5,255 bases of DNA from Chloroflexota bacterium (GCA_013695975.1 JACCZL010000054.1:1-5255), one strand, 5' to 3'. Positions 1 to 5,255 are shown, numbered from the stretch's first letter. Notes: generated by a model from the sequence alone, not told the origin. Made by a program: numbers and translations.

Positions 1-786
1 GATCAGGGCGGCCGTGGCGAGCGCCAGCGACCAGATGGCGAGCTTCCCGATCGTCGATCGCCAGCCGCCGGGCCTGCCGCGGGCTCGCCAGAGCTCGAGG
101 AGCGCGAGGAGCGGCACGGTCGGGAGCAGGAACAGGGCGGCCCCCTTGGTCAAGAGCGCCAGACCAGCCAGCAGGCCCGACGCGGCCGCCCAACCCCAGG
201 CCGACGCCGGCGGCCTGAACGCCAGGAGTGCGCTCAGCAACGAGGCGCCCATCAGCCCGGCCAGGAGCCCGTCCATCCCGATGATCGGCGACATCGCCGA
301 CCAGTACGGCTCGAGTGCGAGCAACAGGCCCGCCAGCAGCCCGGGGCCGGGTCCAAGCAGTCGGGCCGCCAGCACGCCACAGGCCGTCGCCAGCAGGGCG
401 CTCAGGAGGGCGAAAGGGACGCGCGCGGTACGCAGGGCGGGCAGGAAGTCTGGAACCTGGCTGACGTGCTGCTCCTCGCGTCCCCGAGTGGCGAAGGTGC
501 GGGCGCGATCCTGGCCGAGGGCGAGCTCGGTCAGCCACATCGTCGTGACGCCGGGGTGGCCGATCTGGTAGGTGCCGCGCCACTGGCCGCTCGCGAGGGC
601 GTTGGCGAACCCGCCAGTCCGCTGGACCCACTGGTCTTCGTCCTCGGTGGTCGCCTCGCCGACGCCGATCAGCCGCGACAGCAGCGCCAGCACGAAGAGG
701 AGCGGGGCGACGGCCAGCACGGCTCGGGTAATCGGGGGCGTATCCGACGGAGAACTGGTATTCTGGTCAGCGGCGTGGCTCAGCAT
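1..786 (-). CDS. GT-C family glycosyltransferase (GT39/PMT_2-like), N-terminal part, cut by window edge
   Basis: This frame is open on the minus strand from base 786 to base 1, so the C-terminal half lies outside the window. The family transfers a sugar from a polyprenyl-phosphate carrier on the outer face of the membrane. The protein has a short polar N-terminus, a first membrane helix (AVLAVAPLLFVLALLSRLIG), then an acidic extracytoplasmic loop TTEDEDQW where GT-C enzymes keep their catalytic or metal-binding acids. It continues with GTYQIGHPG, GPGPGLLAGLLLALEP, a second acid in IIGMDGLL, and SGLLAGLALLTKG. These blocks match the divergent neighbour at 861-2612 in order, so the two are paralogues. 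ATG codons at 846, 816 and 786 are all in frame and none has a strong Shine-Dalgarno. I chose 786 because bases 787-846 have clearly lower third-position G+C and the longest form would leave only 14 bp for a divergent promoter. Family assignment is fairly sure; acceptor and sugar are unknown. Confidence 0.85.
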   Translation of the reverse strand, partial: MLSHAADQNTSSPSDTPPITRAVLAVAPLLFVLALLSRLIGVGEATTEDEDQWVQRTGGFANALASGQWRGTYQIGHPGVTTMWLTELALGQDRARTFATRGREEQHVSQVPDFLPALRTARVPFALLSALLATACGVLAARLLGPGPGLLAGLLLALEPYWSAMSPIIGMDGLLAGLMGASLLSALLAFRPPASAWGWAAASGLLAGLALLTKGAALFLLPTVPLLALLELWRARGRPGGWRSTIGKLAIWSLALATAALI

Positions 787-860
787 GCGAGGATCCGATG
801 GCGCGTCACGGACCATGTGACGGCAGGCACTGCTTACTGCGAGCATGACAGGTCATTAGC
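787..860. promoter_or_regulatory. Divergent intergenic region with two small inverted repeats
   Basis: This 74-bp gap separates the starts of two divergent paralogous glycosyltransferase genes and must hold the promoter for at least the rightward one. It contains CGTCAC (804-809) and GTGACG (817-822), a 6-bp inverted repeat around 7 bases. It also contains ATGAC (845-849) and GTCAT (852-856), a 5-bp inverted repeat around 2 bases. The second repeat lies just before the GTG at 861 and overlaps that gene's weak AGG ribosome site (850-852). Either could be an operator, but repeats this short also arise by chance. No convincing -35/-10 pair was found. If the leftward gene starts at 846 or 816, part of this region is coding. 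Confidence 0.3.
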
Positions 861-2612
861 GTGGGAATCGTAACAGCCGAACCCGCGCTGGCCCCCGTTT
901 CCGCGCCCGAGCTGGTCCGCTCCCGGCGGGCGCGGACCCCGGCTCGGTGGCAGCTCGGACTGCTCGGGCTGGCGATCTTCCTCGTGGCGCTGGCGCCCCG
1001 CTGGATCGGGGTCGAGCAGCACCTGACGGCCGACGACCAGGACTGGATGCGGCGGGTCAGCCGGTTCAGCCAGGCCGTCCGGCGTGGCGACCTCCGTGGG
1101 ACCTATCAAACGAGCCATCCCGGCCTGCCGGTGCTCTGGTTGACATCGCTGGCGATTGGGCCGGAGCGCTCGGCGGCGCTGGCGGCTCGGGCGGGGAGTC
1201 TGGCCACGTTGGAGAAGACGCCGTCCTACTTGAGTGCTCTGTTCGACGCCCGCCGCGCCCTGGCGCTGGCCTCGGCCGTCCTCACCGTGCTGCTGGCGTT
1301 CCTGACCTGGCGCGTCTTCGGGCCCGGACCGGGTCTCCTGGCGGGTCTCTTGCTGGCCGTCGAGCCCTTCCTGGTCGCCCATGGCAAGCTCTTTCACACC
1401 GACCCGCTGCTAGCCCAGCTCATGGCCGCCTCGGGACTGGCCGCGCTGGTCTTCTTCGGCGGCCGCGGCGGTCTCGCCTACCTGCTGGGTTCGGGGCTGG
1501 CGGCCGGTCTGGCCCTGCTCACCAAGGCGCCCGGGATTTTCCTCTTCGGATTCGTCCCCCTGCTGGGCCTCGCCTGGGCCTGGCGGCGGGCCTGGCCCCC
1601 CCAACCCCCCCGAATATGGGGGGGTTGGGGGGGCCACGCGGACATCGAGGCCACGGTTTCCGTGACGCGGCGGCTAGCGTTCCGACTCGGCCTCTGGGGG
1701 CTGGCGGCCGGCGCGATCTACGTGCTGCTGTTTCCGGCGATGTGGGTCGATCCGCTCGGGACGCTGTCACGGATGGCGCGGGCCGTGCTCGGCGAAGGGG
1801 AAACGCCGCGCACCTGGGGCAACTTTTTCCTGGGCCAGGCGACCTGGGGGGATGTTGGCCCGCTCTTTTACCCCGTGGCGACGCTGCTCCGACTGAGCCC
1901 GATCACACTGGCCGGACTGCTCCTGCTGGCCTGGCTCGGCCTGCGCGGGCGGCCAGCGAGCTGGCGCCTGCCGGCGGTTGCCCTGGTCGCCTATGTCGGC
2001 CTGTTCACGCTGATGATGACCCTCTCACCGAAGAAGATCGACCGCTACCTTTTGCCGGTCTACCTGCCCCTGCTCATCCTGGGCGCCCTCGGGCTCTGGC
2101 TCGCGCTTCGGCGCTGGCTCGCGCCCGGGGCTCGCTGGGCGGTCGTGGCGGCGCTCGGGCTCGGTCAGGCGGCGCTGGTCGTCGGAGTCCACCCTTATCC
2201 GTTGAGCTTCTACAACCCCGTCCTGGGGGGGATCGGCGTGGCCAGCCGCGCGCTGGTGGTCGGCTGGGGCGAGGGGACCGACCAGGTCGCCGCCTACCTC
2301 GATCGGCAGCCAAACGCGGCTGACCTCGTGGTCAGCTCGCTCTACCACGATCTGCTCCACGCCCAGTTCCGGGGGAGGGGAGTGCCGCTCTCCGACTGGC
2401 AGCGGGCCGACTACCTGGCCGACTACGTCAACATGGACCAACGCGGGCTGGTCCCAATTCCGCTCCAGGAGCTGGTCAGGACCGCGGCGCCAGTGTTCAC
2501 GGCACGGATCAACGGCCTGGATTACGTCCGGCTGTACGAGATTCCGGCGGAGCTCAAGGCCGCGGGCGGGCCCTCTGGCGCCCCGCGCAAGGCCCTCCCA
2601 CCTCAGCGGTGA
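861..2612 (+). CDS. GT39/PMT_2-type polyprenyl-phosphate-sugar glycosyltransferase
   Basis: This is a complete 583-residue polytopic membrane protein of ordinary length for the bacterial GT39-like, phospholipid carrier-dependent glycosyltransferases. About 32 polar residues precede the first helix (33-51). The first outer loop has TADDQDW (D58, D59), the position of the conserved acids in GT-C enzymes. GTYQ and HPG follow at 80-88, GPGPGLLAGLLLAVEP at 154-169, a second acid in FHTDPLL (D181), and SPKKIDRYLLPVYLP at 389-403, a lysine/arginine-rich motif usual in this family before a late helix. The C-terminal part (444-562) is a soluble outer domain starting HPYPLSFYNP and containing VVGWGEGTDQVAAYL, which I associate with GT39-annotated proteins. 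The GTG start has a weak AGG eight bases upstream. Residues 245-259 (WPPQPPRIWGGWGGH) are encoded by a palindrome and form a loop about 19 residues longer than in the divergent paralogue. Donor sugar and acceptor cannot be read from sequence. Confidence 0.88.
   Translation: MGIVTAEPALAPVSAPELVRSRRARTPARWQLGLLGLAIFLVALAPRWIGVEQHLTADDQDWMRRVSRFSQAVRRGDLRGTYQTSHPGLPVLWLTSLAIGPERSAALAARAGSLATLEKTPSYLSALFDARRALALASAVLTVLLAFLTWRVFGPGPGLLAGLLLAVEPFLVAHGKLFHTDPLLAQLMAASGLAALVFFGGRGGLAYLLGSGLAAGLALLTKAPGIFLFGFVPLLGLAWAWRRAWPPQPPRIWGGWGGHADIEATVSVTRRLAFRLGLWGLAAGAIYVLLFPAMWVDPLGTLSRMARAVLGEGETPRTWGNFFLGQATWGDVGPLFYPVATLLRLSPITLAGLLLLAWLGLRGRPASWRLPAVALVAYVGLFTLMMTLSPKKIDRYLLPVYLPLLILGALGLWLALRRWLAPGARWAVVAALGLGQAALVVGVHPYPLSFYNPVLGGIGVASRALVVGWGEGTDQVAAYLDRQPNAADLVVSSLYHDLLHAQFRGRGVPLSDWQRADYLADYVNMDQRGLVPIPLQELVRTAAPVFTARINGLDYVRLYEIPAELKAAGGPSGAPRKALPPQR
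1593..1636. repeat. 44-bp perfect C7/G7 palindrome inside the glycosyltransferase gene
   Basis: Two 19-bp arms (1593-1611 and 1618-1636) are exact reverse complements around the 6-base loop GAATAT. The left arm is TGG, seven C, AA, seven C; the right arm is seven G, TT, seven G, CCA. The element stays in frame and encodes W-PPQPPRI-WGGWGG-H between two membrane helices. The divergent paralogue has a loop about 19 residues shorter here, consistent with insertion of a mobile palindrome into a tolerant loop. The four G7/C7 tracts could also form a hairpin or a G-quadruplex/i-motif. No target duplication was recognised. Confidence 0.85.
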
Positions 2613-2619
2613 TCCGTTG

Positions 2620-2673
2620 GGGTGCGCGTCACCATTTTGGGTCGTCCCCAATCCACGAATGTGACGCGCACCC
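2620..2673. repeat. 54-bp inverted repeat with 13-bp arms, possible terminator
   Basis: GGGTGCGCGTCAC (2620-2632) is exactly repeated in reverse complement at 2661-2673. The 28-base interval holds a smaller hairpin, TTGGG (2637-2641) and CCCAA (2647-2651) around TCGTC. It begins seven bases after the stop codon at 2610-2612, the right place for a transcription terminator of the glycosyltransferase gene. No T-tract follows the right arm (GATCCTTTGG), so it is not a classical intrinsic terminator. It may be a short dispersed palindromic repeat or a tiny inverted-repeat element. The structure is certain; the role is not. Confidence 0.6.
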
Positions 2674-2679
2674 GATCCT

Positions 2680-2718
2680 TTGGAACGCGAGTGGCCGCGA
2701 CCAGGGGTGTGCTATCCT
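2680..2718 (+). promoter_or_regulatory. Possible promoter for the three-gene rightward cluster
   Basis: After the inverted repeat, the sequence TGTGCTATCCT (2708-2718) contains TATCCT, which matches a sigma-70 -10 hexamer at four of six positions, with a TG upstream. TTGGAA at 2680-2685 resembles a -35 box, but its 27-base spacing from TATCCT is too long for a standard pair. The position, 37 bases before the ATG at 2755, suits a promoter for that gene and those downstream. This is a weak call. Confidence 0.25.
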
Positions 2719-2741
2719 CAAGCGACTTTGGGTGGTCTGTC

Positions 2742-2746
2742 AAGGA
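2742..2746 (+). promoter_or_regulatory. Ribosome binding site that fixes the start at 2755
   Basis: AAGGA lies eight bases before the ATG at 2755. It is the best Shine-Dalgarno match among the genes in this window. It favours 2755 over the in-frame TTG at 2680 and over the ATG at 2806, which has no ribosome site. Accepting it places the palindrome at 2770-2797 inside the coding sequence. Confidence 0.6.
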
Positions 2747-2754
2747 CGGCTTTG

Positions 2755-3318
2755 ATGGACAGATACGCGGTAGGGGCGACCGACCGGTCGCCCCTACAAG
2801 ATGTTATGAGAGCTCGCCCGAGCTCTGGCGCCGTGTTCGCCGTGATGGTCGTCGTCCTCGTCAACGCCGTCTTCGTGGTGAACAATCTGGCGCCCTACCT
2901 CGGGCTGCACTACGCTGGCGCCATGACCATGTTCAGCAACCAGGCCGCCATTGACGGTCGGCACTTCTTCATGCCGAAGCTGGCGCTCTCAGACGCCGGC
3001 GTCTACGTCGCGATTCAGCGGTTCGAGCCGCGCAACGTCGAAAGCCCGGCCGCCAGTGAGTTTGGGGCCTTCGCGGCGTGGACCGGCTCGACCCGTCGAG
3101 TCGTCAACCTCAATTTCGTGCGTTACCACGCCAGCCAGGTCTGCGGGTCGGCGCCCAATGCGAGCATCGAGCTGTCTCTCCGCACCGAGGCCGGGGCCCA
3201 GATGGACTTCGAGAACGTCTGCGCCGAGCCGTCGATGCTGCGCTACGCTCCGCTCACCAGTATGTCGGACTGCAAGCCGGTCTGCTGGGGCTACGTGAAG
3301 CAGTGGGCCAGGAGCTGA
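2755..3318 (+). CDS. Single-pass membrane protein with MFSN motif, partner of the HTTM-like gene
   Basis: This encodes 187 residues: a cytoplasmic N-terminus (1-24), one hydrophobic helix (about 25-47, VFAVMVVVLVNAVFVV), then a roughly 140-residue extracytoplasmic part. Just after the helix comes YLGLHYAGAMTMFSNQ (48-63), followed by GRHFFMPKLAL. From memory, this resembles a GLKT..SF.MFSNL...NH segment in bacterial proteins found with HTTM or gamma-carboxylase-like proteins; I could not check this by search. The outer part has four cysteines (C130, C156, C173, C177) that could form disulfides. No catalytic motif is visible. The next gene starts 15 bases after its stop, suggesting one transcript and a shared function. 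The AAGGA at 2742-2746 supports this start. Residues 6-14 (VGATDRSPL) are encoded by a palindromic repeat, so the true conserved protein may begin near the ATG at 2806. The gene is well supported; the function is unknown. Confidence 0.8.
   Translation: MDRYAVGATDRSPLQDVMRARPSSGAVFAVMVVVLVNAVFVVNNLAPYLGLHYAGAMTMFSNQAAIDGRHFFMPKLALSDAGVYVAIQRFEPRNVESPAASEFGAFAAWTGSTRRVVNLNFVRYHASQVCGSAPNASIELSLRTEAGAQMDFENVCAEPSMLRYAPLTSMSDCKPVCWGYVKQWARS
2770..2797. repeat. 28-bp palindromic repeat (GTAGGGGCGACC type)
   Basis: GTAGGGGCGACC (2770-2781) and GGTCGCCCCTAC (2786-2797) are exact reverse complements around the four bases GACC. The GTAGGGGCGA...TCGCCCCTAC core resembles a short palindrome that I recall as dispersed in many copies in some Chloroflexota and other environmental genomes. 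It sits 15 bases after the preferred ATG of the small membrane protein gene and is read in frame as V-GATDRSP-L. It could instead lie in a 5' leader if translation begins at 2806. An RNA hairpin here could affect translation. Confidence 0.8.
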
Positions 3319-3333
3319 GCAGAACGTCGAACG

Positions 3334-4431
3334 ATGGATGCTGAACGTGGTCGGGCGCGCGGTCTGTTCAGCGACCTCCGCTTCGACCTCTTCGCGGTGG
3401 TCTTCGCGGTCGGCACGCTCCACCACGAGCTGCAGTTCATCCTCGAGCAGCAGCGCGTCGGGCCGTTTGCCGAGTACATGGAGCGTTGGGGGCGGGCCAA
3501 GCAGACGATCGGCTGGCCCTCTGAGGTTGGGATCGCCCTCCACCTTGCCGATATCCTGATCGCCGTGCTGGTCCTTGTGCTCCCGTGGCGGCGGGCGCTG
3601 CTTTGCCTGCTGGCGGTGCCCTTCCTGCTCTCGCAGCTCGCCAGCCCCGAGCGGATCGCCAGCCATAACAGCCTGATGGCTGGTGCGCTCGCGGTGCTGC
3701 TGGTGCTCGGCGTGGCCGAGATCGTCGAGCGGGCGAGCTGGCGAGGCGAGTCCGACCGTGAGCGGACCGACTGGTACAGTTGGACGCTGATCGGGCTGAG
3801 CTGGCTCTGCGCGCTGACCTACATATTCGCGGCCTTTCACAAGCTCAGCCCGACCGTGTTCTGGCCGCCGCGCAGCCAGATCGTCGACCTGGTAGCGCCG
3901 CTCCTTCGCTTGCTGGGCGTGCCACGCGACTGGACCGTCAACTACCTCGGGTATCCGCTGATTTACGGGACGGTGATCCTGGAAGCGGTCCTACCCTTGC
4001 TCCTGTTCTGGCGGCCCACACGCCTCGTCGGCTGCTTCCTCGGGCTGGCCTTTCATCTGCCCCAGATGGCGATGGGAGTGCTCGACTTCCCGACCTTGAT
4101 CGTGGCGTTCTACCCGCTCTTCCTCAGCCTCGAGGAGGCGCGTGCGCTGGTGGGGCGCCTGCTGGTCTGGCCGTCGATCCCGCGGCTGGTCAGCACGGCC
4201 GTGCTCGGTGGGGCCGGCGTCGTGGCGATCAGCCGAGCGGCGCAGCCGCTCGCTCTCTACTCCAGCTCGCGCGGGCTCGAGCCGGTCCTTGCCAGCGTCC
4301 ACAGCATCCTCCTCGGTGTGACCTTCATCCTCTTCGTTCACGTCGCCTTGACGCTGGTGGCCTGGGGCCTCCGTCGCGGCGCGACGCCGATGCCAGCGCC
4401 GCTGGCGGTCTCGTTGGGGAGTGGTCGGTAA
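3334..4431 (+). CDS. HTTM / vitamin K-dependent gamma-carboxylase-like membrane protein
   Basis: This encodes 365 residues with roughly eight or nine hydrophobic helices and no soluble C-terminal domain. ALTYIFAAFHKLSPTVFW (160-177) resembles the segment of animal gamma-glutamyl carboxylase containing its catalytic base, FIAGVKKLDADW; K170 falls on the catalytic lysine. The next block, VILEAVLPLLLFWRPTRLVG then LGLAFHLPQMAMG (H241), matches the layout of the carboxylase's following helices, including a histidine in an F-H pair. SHNSLMAG (110-117) may correspond to the NHSYL region. The full animal enzyme is about twice as long and has a luminal domain. This protein is closer to the bare HTTM membrane module, and the preceding gene could supply the outer part. 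It begins 15 bases after the upstream stop and its last 11 bases overlap the next gene, so the three genes are probably one operon. The match is by eye; carboxylase activity is unproven, and a DoxX-like or other helix-bundle role is possible. Confidence 0.78.
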   Translation: MDAERGRARGLFSDLRFDLFAVVFAVGTLHHELQFILEQQRVGPFAEYMERWGRAKQTIGWPSEVGIALHLADILIAVLVLVLPWRRALLCLLAVPFLLSQLASPERIASHNSLMAGALAVLLVLGVAEIVERASWRGESDRERTDWYSWTLIGLSWLCALTYIFAAFHKLSPTVFWPPRSQIVDLVAPLLRLLGVPRDWTVNYLGYPLIYGTVILEAVLPLLLFWRPTRLVGCFLGLAFHLPQMAMGVLDFPTLIVAFYPLFLSLEEARALVGRLLVWPSIPRLVSTAVLGGAGVVAISRAAQPLALYSSSRGLEPVLASVHSILLGVTFILFVHVALTLVAWGLRRGATPMPAPLAVSLGSGR

Positions 4432-5255
4432 GGTCGGGACGAATCTGCGAGCCGCCGCGGCGCGTTGGGAGCGCGAGGCTGCCCTCCTGCTGACCGCGGT
4501 CGTCTTTAGCGCCGTCCAGGGCGCGACCCCGAACATCATCGGCATCGACGCGTACTACCACATCAAGGTCGCCGCGCTGATGCTCGAGCAGGGGCCCCGG
4601 CTGGACTTCCCCTGGCTGCAGCTCACGATCCTGGGGCCCGGCCGTTACAGCGACCATCACTTCCTGTTTCACCTGCTCCAGGCGCCCTTCACGATGATCG
4701 ACGTGCGGATCGCCGCCAAGCTGGCGGCGGTACTCTTCGCCACCCTGGGGCTGTTTAGCTGCTACGCTTTCTTCGCCCATCAGGGTATCCGCTACCCGCT
4801 GCTCTGGTTGGGGGCGCTGCTGGCCTGCTCGCCCCATTTCCTCTGGCGCCAGTCGATGGCCCGCCCACAGGCCCTTTCGCTGGCGTTGCTCGTGGCGGCC
4901 ATCTGGGTCGTGGTTTACGGACGCCCCCGCCTGCTGGTCTTGATCGGCTTCCTGGCGGCGTGGCTGTTCGACGGCTTCCCGCTCGTCGTCGGCGTGCCCG
5001 CCGCGGCCCTGGCGGCTCAGATCGCCCTCTGGCTGGTCGCTCGTTTCCGTCGGGACCGTTCGGAGGCCACGACTGCCGCGCGTGGAGACGGTGGGTGTTG
5101 CCCGCCTTCTCCACGCACGGCACTGGCGGCGGTGGGTTGGGCGACGCTCGGAGTCGCGCTGGGCGTGCTCACCCATCCGTACGTGCCGAACAATATCGAG
5201 TTCGCCTATCTCCACCTGGCGCCCAAGACCGTCCTCGGCGGCGAGGCCGAGGTCC
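4421..5255 (+). CDS. Polytopic GT-C-like membrane protein, cut by window edge
   Basis: The frame is open from a GTG at 4421 to the right edge with no stop, giving 278 residues of a longer protein. Its start overlaps the previous stop by 11 bp, typical of translational coupling; no in-frame ATG occurs until 4580, which would lose the first motif. A first helix (about 20-33) leads into GIDAYYHIKVA (41-51). This resembles the first outer-loop acid motif of archaeal AglB/STT3-type oligosaccharyl transferases (DxYYH-R). A second acidic/histidine motif, YSDHHFLFH (76-84), lies where GT-C enzymes often place a second loop motif. Several helices follow, with RQSMARPQALSLALL (143-157) and WLFDGFPLVVG (181-191). 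Residues 220-232, in a polar loop between helices, are encoded by an imperfect palindrome. GT-C superfamily membership is a fair inference. STT3 function cannot be claimed because the diagnostic C-terminal WWDYG-type motif would lie outside the window. Confidence 0.78.
   Translation, partial: MVGKVGTNLRAAAARWEREAALLLTAVVFSAVQGATPNIIGIDAYYHIKVAALMLEQGPRLDFPWLQLTILGPGRYSDHHFLFHLLQAPFTMIDVRIAAKLAAVLFATLGLFSCYAFFAHQGIRYPLLWLGALLACSPHFLWRQSMARPQALSLALLVAAIWVVVYGRPRLLVLIGFLAAWLFDGFPLVVGVPAAALAAQIALWLVARFRRDRSEATTAARGDGGCCPPSPRTALAAVGWATLGVALGVLTHPYVPNNIEFAYLHLAPKTVLGGEAEV
5080..5116. repeat. 37-bp imperfect palindrome inside the GT-C-like gene
   Basis: GCGTGGAGA (5080-5088) and TCTCCACGC (5108-5116) are perfect 9-bp arms. 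The interior continues as GGTGGG (5090-5095) against CCCGCC (5101-5106), with one G-T wobble, around the five-base loop TGTTG. There is one mismatch between inner and outer stems (5089/5107). It is read in frame as A-RGDGGCCPPSP-R within a hydrophilic loop between membrane helices. It is a third palindrome type lying in coding sequence in this window, different in sequence from those at 1593 and 2770. Confidence 0.7.

Noticed and set aside
14..873. Plus-strand open frames in the first 870 bases (14-571, 466-873, 572-820)
   Set aside because: They are rich in Arg, Ser, Pro and Ala without any domain, and lie opposite the minus-strand glycosyltransferase frame, whose protein aligns with its neighbour. 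They are antisense shadows.
1594..1635. Intrinsic terminator at the C7/G7 palindrome
   Set aside because: It lies in the middle of an intact 583-residue reading frame with no following T-tract, so an inserted repeat is the better reading.
947..2323. 458-residue plus-strand frame inside the 861-2612 gene
   Set aside because: It is a +1-type shadow with Gly/Arg/Pro-rich low-complexity content. The 861 frame has proper helices and family motifs throughout.
2622..2954. 110-residue plus-strand frame across the intergenic region
   Set aside because: It starts within the inverted repeat, has no ribosome site, and its downstream half is the wrong frame of the small membrane protein gene.
3780..4493. 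237-residue plus-strand frame bridging the HTTM-like gene and the next gene
   Set aside because: It is out of frame with both real genes and reads as Ala/Arg/Pro-rich low complexity. The HTTM-like frame continues cleanly to its stop at 4429-4431.
1593..5116. CRISPR array
   Set aside because: The four palindromes are unrelated in sequence and irregularly spaced; there is no direct-repeat and spacer periodicity and no cas-like gene.
4325..5215. 296-residue minus-strand frame, and similar long minus-strand frames at 834-1397, 2025-2651, 2989-3840 and 3991-4545
   Set aside because: High G+C removes stop codons from antisense frames. The products are polar Gln/Arg/Glu-rich strings without motifs, while the plus-strand frames give coherent membrane proteins.

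Overview
This is a very G+C-rich, densely coded bacterial window. It carries five membrane-protein genes (two cut by the window edges) and four unrelated palindromic DNA elements. No rRNA, tRNA, CRISPR array, transposase or phage gene was seen. The high third-position G+C, the GTG starts and the short dispersed palindrome of the GTAGGGGCGACC type suggest a Chloroflexota-like or similar high-GC environmental bacterium. That placement is an inference from style, not from a marker gene.

Layout. (1) Bases 1-786, minus strand: the N-terminal part of a GT-C fold, polyprenyl-phosphate-sugar-dependent glycosyltransferase (GT39/PMT_2 type). It runs off the left edge and has no stop in the window. (2) Bases 787-860: a short divergent intergenic region with two small inverted repeats. 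(3) Bases 861-2612, plus strand: a complete 583-residue GT39-type glycosyltransferase, clearly a diverged paralogue of the first. Between two membrane helices it has a loop about 19 residues longer than its paralogue, and that loop is encoded by a 44-bp perfect palindrome of C7/G7 runs. (4) Bases 2613-2754: an intergenic stretch with a 54-bp inverted repeat, then a putative promoter and a good ribosome binding site. (5) Bases 2755-3318: a small single-pass membrane protein with a GLHYAGAMTMFSNQ segment. (6) Bases 3334-4431: a multi-pass membrane protein resembling HTTM/vitamin K-dependent gamma-carboxylase-like proteins. (7) Bases 4421-5255: a polytopic protein with GT-C-like DAYYH and DHHF motifs, overlapping the previous gene by 11 bp and running off the right edge.

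How they may work together. The two divergent enzymes probably transfer sugars from a lipid carrier on the outer face of the cytoplasmic membrane. The three genes from 2755 onward are tightly packed and probably co-transcribed. They combine an anchored extracytoplasmic protein, a carboxylase-like membrane protein and a third possible glycosyltransferase. A role in modifying surface or secreted proteins or glycans fits, but no substrate can be named from the sequence.

The most noteworthy points are the carboxylase-like pair (with a lysine where the animal enzyme has its catalytic base), the palindromes that sit in frame in loops or termini of three different membrane proteins, and the divergent paralogue pair that lets one insertion be seen against an uninterrupted relative.
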